Shown in pieces: positions 61,908 through 64,000 of a stretch of 64,000 bases of DNA (its first letter is position 1; every line of letters starts with the position of its first letter). This DNA comes from Acidobacteriota bacterium. GTDB lineage: Bacteria; Acidobacteriota; Terriglobia; Terriglobales; Acidobacteriaceae. Below the pieces are notes generated by a model, which had not been told where the DNA came from, ran no database searches, and saw only the letters and a program-made list of their open reading frames with translations. Made by a program: the position numbers and the translations under genes. Where the stretch lies: contig JABCZL010000008.1 of assembly GCA_013289685.1 (NCBI GenBank), positions 62,001 to 126,000 of the forward strand, read 5' to 3'.

Positions 61908-62045
61908 CGGCAGACCTCGGATGTCGGACCTCGGACCTCAGACCTCGGACCTTCAGCCGCAGAAAGCCCCTCCTCAGGAATTCGAACCTACAGGGTCTGA
62001 GGTTTAAGGTCCGAGGTCTGTGGTCTGAAGTCTGAAGTCTGCCCG
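61908..62045. repeat. Heptad-type repeat array with inverted half (array B)
   Basis: GACCTCGG/GACCTCAG-type units at about 61912-61951 are mirrored by the opposite orientation (GGTCTGAGGTTTAAGGTCCG and further GGTCTGAAGTCTGAAG units) at about 61996-62041. The intervening 45 bp carry nothing I recognise. The whole could form a long imperfect hairpin. Confidence 0.85.
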
Positions 62046-62079
62046 CTTTCCTGCTCGCTTCGATTAGCATGGAACGCGC

Positions 62080-62856
62080 GTGCCTTCGAAGGCGACAACC
62101 CGCAAGATCGGCCTGGCTCGCGCACTGTCGAAGCTGGGATATTGCTCGCGCTCGCAAGCCGCGCAGTTGATTCGCGCCAGCCGGGTGCGGTTGAACGGAG
62201 ATGTGCGGCGCGACCCCGAGACACCGGTTCGCTTGGAGCAGGATCGCATCGTGGTGGACGGGCATGCCATTGATCCACGGCAGAAGATTTATCTCATGAT
62301 GAACAAGCCGCGCGGAGTGGTGACGACGGCGTCCGACGAAAAAGGCCGGGAAACGGTATATGGCGTGTTGGAGAAAGGTGGTGAGTTGCTGCCCTGGGTT
62401 GCTCCCGTCGGACGGCTGGACAAAGCCAGCGAAGGCTTGCTTCTGCTGACCAACGATTCCGAGTGGGGGGCGCGAATCGCCGCGCCCGAGACGCATCTGG
62501 AGAAAACCTACCACGTGCAAATCGGAATGGTCGCCGACGAGATACTCACGCGCGCAATCGAGACCGGCGTGACGAGCGAGGACGGGGATTTTCTTCGCGC
62601 CACACGGGCCCGATTGCTGCGCGCGGGAGAGAAAAACTGCTGGCTTGAGATCACGCTGGATGAAGGCAAGAACCGCCACATTCGGCGCATGCTGGCGGCC
62701 CTCGGCGTCGAAGTGCTCAGGTTGGTGCGCGTGGCCATCGGTCCGTTGCAACTGGGCACCCTGCCGAAGGGAGCCTATCGTCCGCTGACTCCACAAGAAA
62801 AGCTCGCTGTGGATCGGGGCCTAGAAAACCTTTCGGCCACGAAGGGCACGAAGTAA
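62080..62856 (+). CDS. RsuA/RluB-family pseudouridine synthase
   Basis: A 258-residue RNA-modifying enzyme. An N-terminal S4 RNA-binding domain (ARALSKLGYCSRSQAAQLIRASRVRLNG) precedes the synthase domain with LMMNKPRGVVTT, the catalytic aspartate in VGRLDKASEGLLLLTND, and the family motif GKNRHIRRMLAALG. It converts specific uridines of rRNA to pseudouridine; RluB or RsuA specificity cannot be decided. The start is GTG 62080. Its last residues (SATKGTK) are encoded by a copy of the CACGAAGG dispersed repeat. Confidence 0.9.
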   Translation: MPSKATTRKIGLARALSKLGYCSRSQAAQLIRASRVRLNGDVRRDPETPVRLEQDRIVVDGHAIDPRQKIYLMMNKPRGVVTTASDEKGRETVYGVLEKGGELLPWVAPVGRLDKASEGLLLLTNDSEWGARIAAPETHLEKTYHVQIGMVADEILTRAIETGVTSEDGDFLRATRARLLRAGEKNCWLEITLDEGKNRHIRRMLAALGVEVLRLVRVAIGPLQLGTLPKGAYRPLTPQEKLAVDRGLENLSATKGTK

Positions 62857-62917
62857 CCCGAAGGAAACCTTGTTCCGATGTTGATGTTTCCTTCGTGAAC
62901 CTTCGTGCCCTTCGTGG
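62837..62917. repeat. Long palindrome built from two CACGAAGG repeats
   Basis: CCACGAAGGGCACGAAG (62837-62853) and CTTCGTGCCCTTCGTGG (62901-62917) are a perfect 17-bp inverted repeat. Inside them CGAAGGAAAC (62859-62868) pairs with GTTTCCTTCG (62886-62895), giving a long hairpin. The left arm is the last coding sequence of the pseudouridine synthase gene, so the hairpin includes its stop codon and may act as a 3' structure. Confidence 0.88.
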
Positions 62918-63128
62918 TTGTCGGGTTGACTCTGTGAGTCCTGCGAAGAGCGAGGGGTGCAAGACTCGCCTTCCGGAGACGCAAAATCGCATGCGTGCCT
63001 GACCCCTCTGATGCCGCCATAGTATTTTTGTATTATTCCGCCGGTAGTCGCCCCCGTTTAACTTTATCTGCGCGGGATTTCGGCCACTGGGGGCTGACCT
63101 GCTCGCGTAGCTTCCATCTCCGTTGCAC

Positions 63129-64000
63129 ATGCGGCAAATGCCAACATCTGGGGGAATCGTCAATCGGGCCTTGTCTTGGCTCGTTCCTTTCCTGGCGATC
63201 TCTGCCGCTTATCTCTACACGTTTCCTCAGCCGAACATGTTGTACGCGGGGGTGGTCCTGCTGCACGCACTAGGAGGCGTACTGGTCGCGATCCTGCTGA
63301 TTCCCGCCTTCGCGCGCCTGATGAGATCGGGAAGCCTCTCCTCACGGGTGGGATGGCTGCTGATTGCGGCGGGAGCGGTCTTGGGAGTGGTCCTCATCAA
63401 GACCGGAACTCCGCGAACCGAATGGAACAAGCTCTATCTCCACATCGTGATTTCAGCCGCGGGCGTGGGCCTGCTGATCGCGGGATGGCTGGGCAGGCGC
63501 GAGTCGTCCGACCCCGCGCCGCTCGCGTCGAGGATAGCTGCCGGTGCCGTGCGGGCCGCGATCTGCCTGGCGATACTTGCCGGCGTTGGCTACGGCGCGC
63601 GCTACACTCGCGAGAGTTGGCAGACGCGCAACCGCATAGAGAATCCGACGATGCCCCCCGACAACATGAACGGAGAAGGAGACGGCCCAGAGGGCGCGTT
63701 CTTCCCCAGTTCGGCGCAGGTTTACGGCAAGCAGAAAATTCCCAGCAAGTTCTTCATGGAGTCCGACTCCTGCAAGCGCTGTCACGAAGATATCTACAAC
63801 CAGTGGTTCAGTTCGGCGCACCATTTTTCCTCGTTCAACAACCAGTGGTACCGCAAGTCGATCGAGTACATGCAGGATACGATCGGCACCAAGCCGTCGA
63901 AGTGGTGTGGCGGATGCCACGATCCCGCGGTGCTGTACGCGGGATTGATGGACAGCCCGATCAAGCAGATCGTGCACCGGCCCGAAGCGCAGGCCGGGCT
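63129..64000 (+). CDS. Membrane multihaem cytochrome c (5' part, runs off the window)
   Basis: An open frame from ATG 63129 to the window end (290 codons, no stop). Residues 1 to about 160 hold about five hydrophobic segments (LVPFLAISAAYLYTF, LYAGVVLLHALGGVLVAILLI, WLLIAAGAVLGVVLI, LHIVISAAGVGLLIAGWLG, AAICLAILAGVGYGARY). Then comes a periplasmic part with haem motifs CKRCH (residue 215) and CGGCH (residue 260) and the cytochrome c554-like FFMESDSCKRCHEDIYNQWFSSAH. It may be part of a membrane electron-transfer protein. ATG 63138 is an alternative start; neither has a strong ribosome-binding site. Upstream, 62918-63128 holds only AT-rich sequence. Confidence 0.82.
   Translation, partial: MRQMPTSGGIVNRALSWLVPFLAISAAYLYTFPQPNMLYAGVVLLHALGGVLVAILLIPAFARLMRSGSLSSRVGWLLIAAGAVLGVVLIKTGTPRTEWNKLYLHIVISAAGVGLLIAGWLGRRESSDPAPLASRIAAGAVRAAICLAILAGVGYGARYTRESWQTRNRIENPTMPPDNMNGEGDGPEGAFFPSSAQVYGKQKIPSKFFMESDSCKRCHEDIYNQWFSSAHHFSSFNNQWYRKSIEYMQDTIGTKPSKWCGGCHDPAVLYAGLMDSPIKQIVHRPEAQAG

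Noticed and set aside
61355-62045. CRISPR array
   Set aside because: The repeat units are 7-8 bp with no spacers, occur in both orientations, and no cas genes are nearby.

Overview
The window looks like Acidobacteriota chromosome, most likely class Terriglobia (subdivision 1). The evidence is two Oar-type TonB-dependent receptors with an N-terminal carboxypeptidase-regulatory-like domain, a GWxTD-domain protein, ThuA and PHM-like cytochrome proteins, an RNA gene with the 8/4 acceptor/T-stem layout reported from Acidobacteria, and intergenic CACGAAGG and GACCTCRG repeats. The assignment is inference from gene content; there is no rRNA or other phylogenetic marker here.

Layout. 1-7268: a diguanylate cyclase, then an apparent operon of a small secreted protein, a GntR/YtrA-type regulator, an ABC ATPase and permease, and three membrane proteins. 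7327-9632 (minus): a MacB-type ATPase and a HlyD-type adaptor with no permease gene beside them. 9633-20166: GWxTD protein, carboxypeptidase-like/TonB-associated protein, a large Oar-type receptor with a strong terminator, a TPR protein, a PilZ protein and a small hypothetical. 20431-20704: tRNA-Lys(CUU) next to the C-terminal remnant of a tyrosine recombinase. 20772-24995: a four-gene redox/sugar module (cytochrome c/PHM-like protein, ThuA, Tat-exported isomerase-like protein, double thioredoxin-fold protein). 25155-29206: an FAD-dependent halogenase-like enzyme, two tandem secreted paralogues of unknown function, a small secreted protein and a polysaccharide deacetylase.

29359-29446 holds a candidate allo-tRNA: 8-bp acceptor stem, 4-bp T-stem, long variable arm, anticodon GCG.

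29627-55609 is a large lipid or polyene biosynthesis and export locus. It begins with a PHP-domain protein and four radical SAM enzymes; one has the cysteine layout of Tes/Mss-type lipid-coupling enzymes. It continues on the plus strand with a glycosyltransferase, LolA-like protein, FabZ-like dehydratase, DUF2062-methyltransferase fusion, MMPL/RND exporter, large outer-membrane candidate, FabG-like reductase, ACP, LpxL-like acyltransferase, a ketosynthase and a Cys-less chain-length-factor-like partner, a KAS III-like enzyme, an adenylating ligase, a second ACP and an esterase. The set resembles aryl-polyene/flexirubin loci, but no ammonia lyase is seen and the radical SAM block is extra.

55798-64000: a second Oar-type receptor translationally coupled to a deiodinase-like protein with an in-frame TGA, read here as selenocysteine because of its deiodinase context and a SECIS-like hairpin. 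Then come a sugar-porter MFS protein, a rhodanese flanked by inverted heptad-repeat arrays, an RsuA-type pseudouridine synthase and the start of a membrane multihaem cytochrome.

Across the window, short tandem duplications of 12-39 bp recur, many exactly at gene starts and stops.
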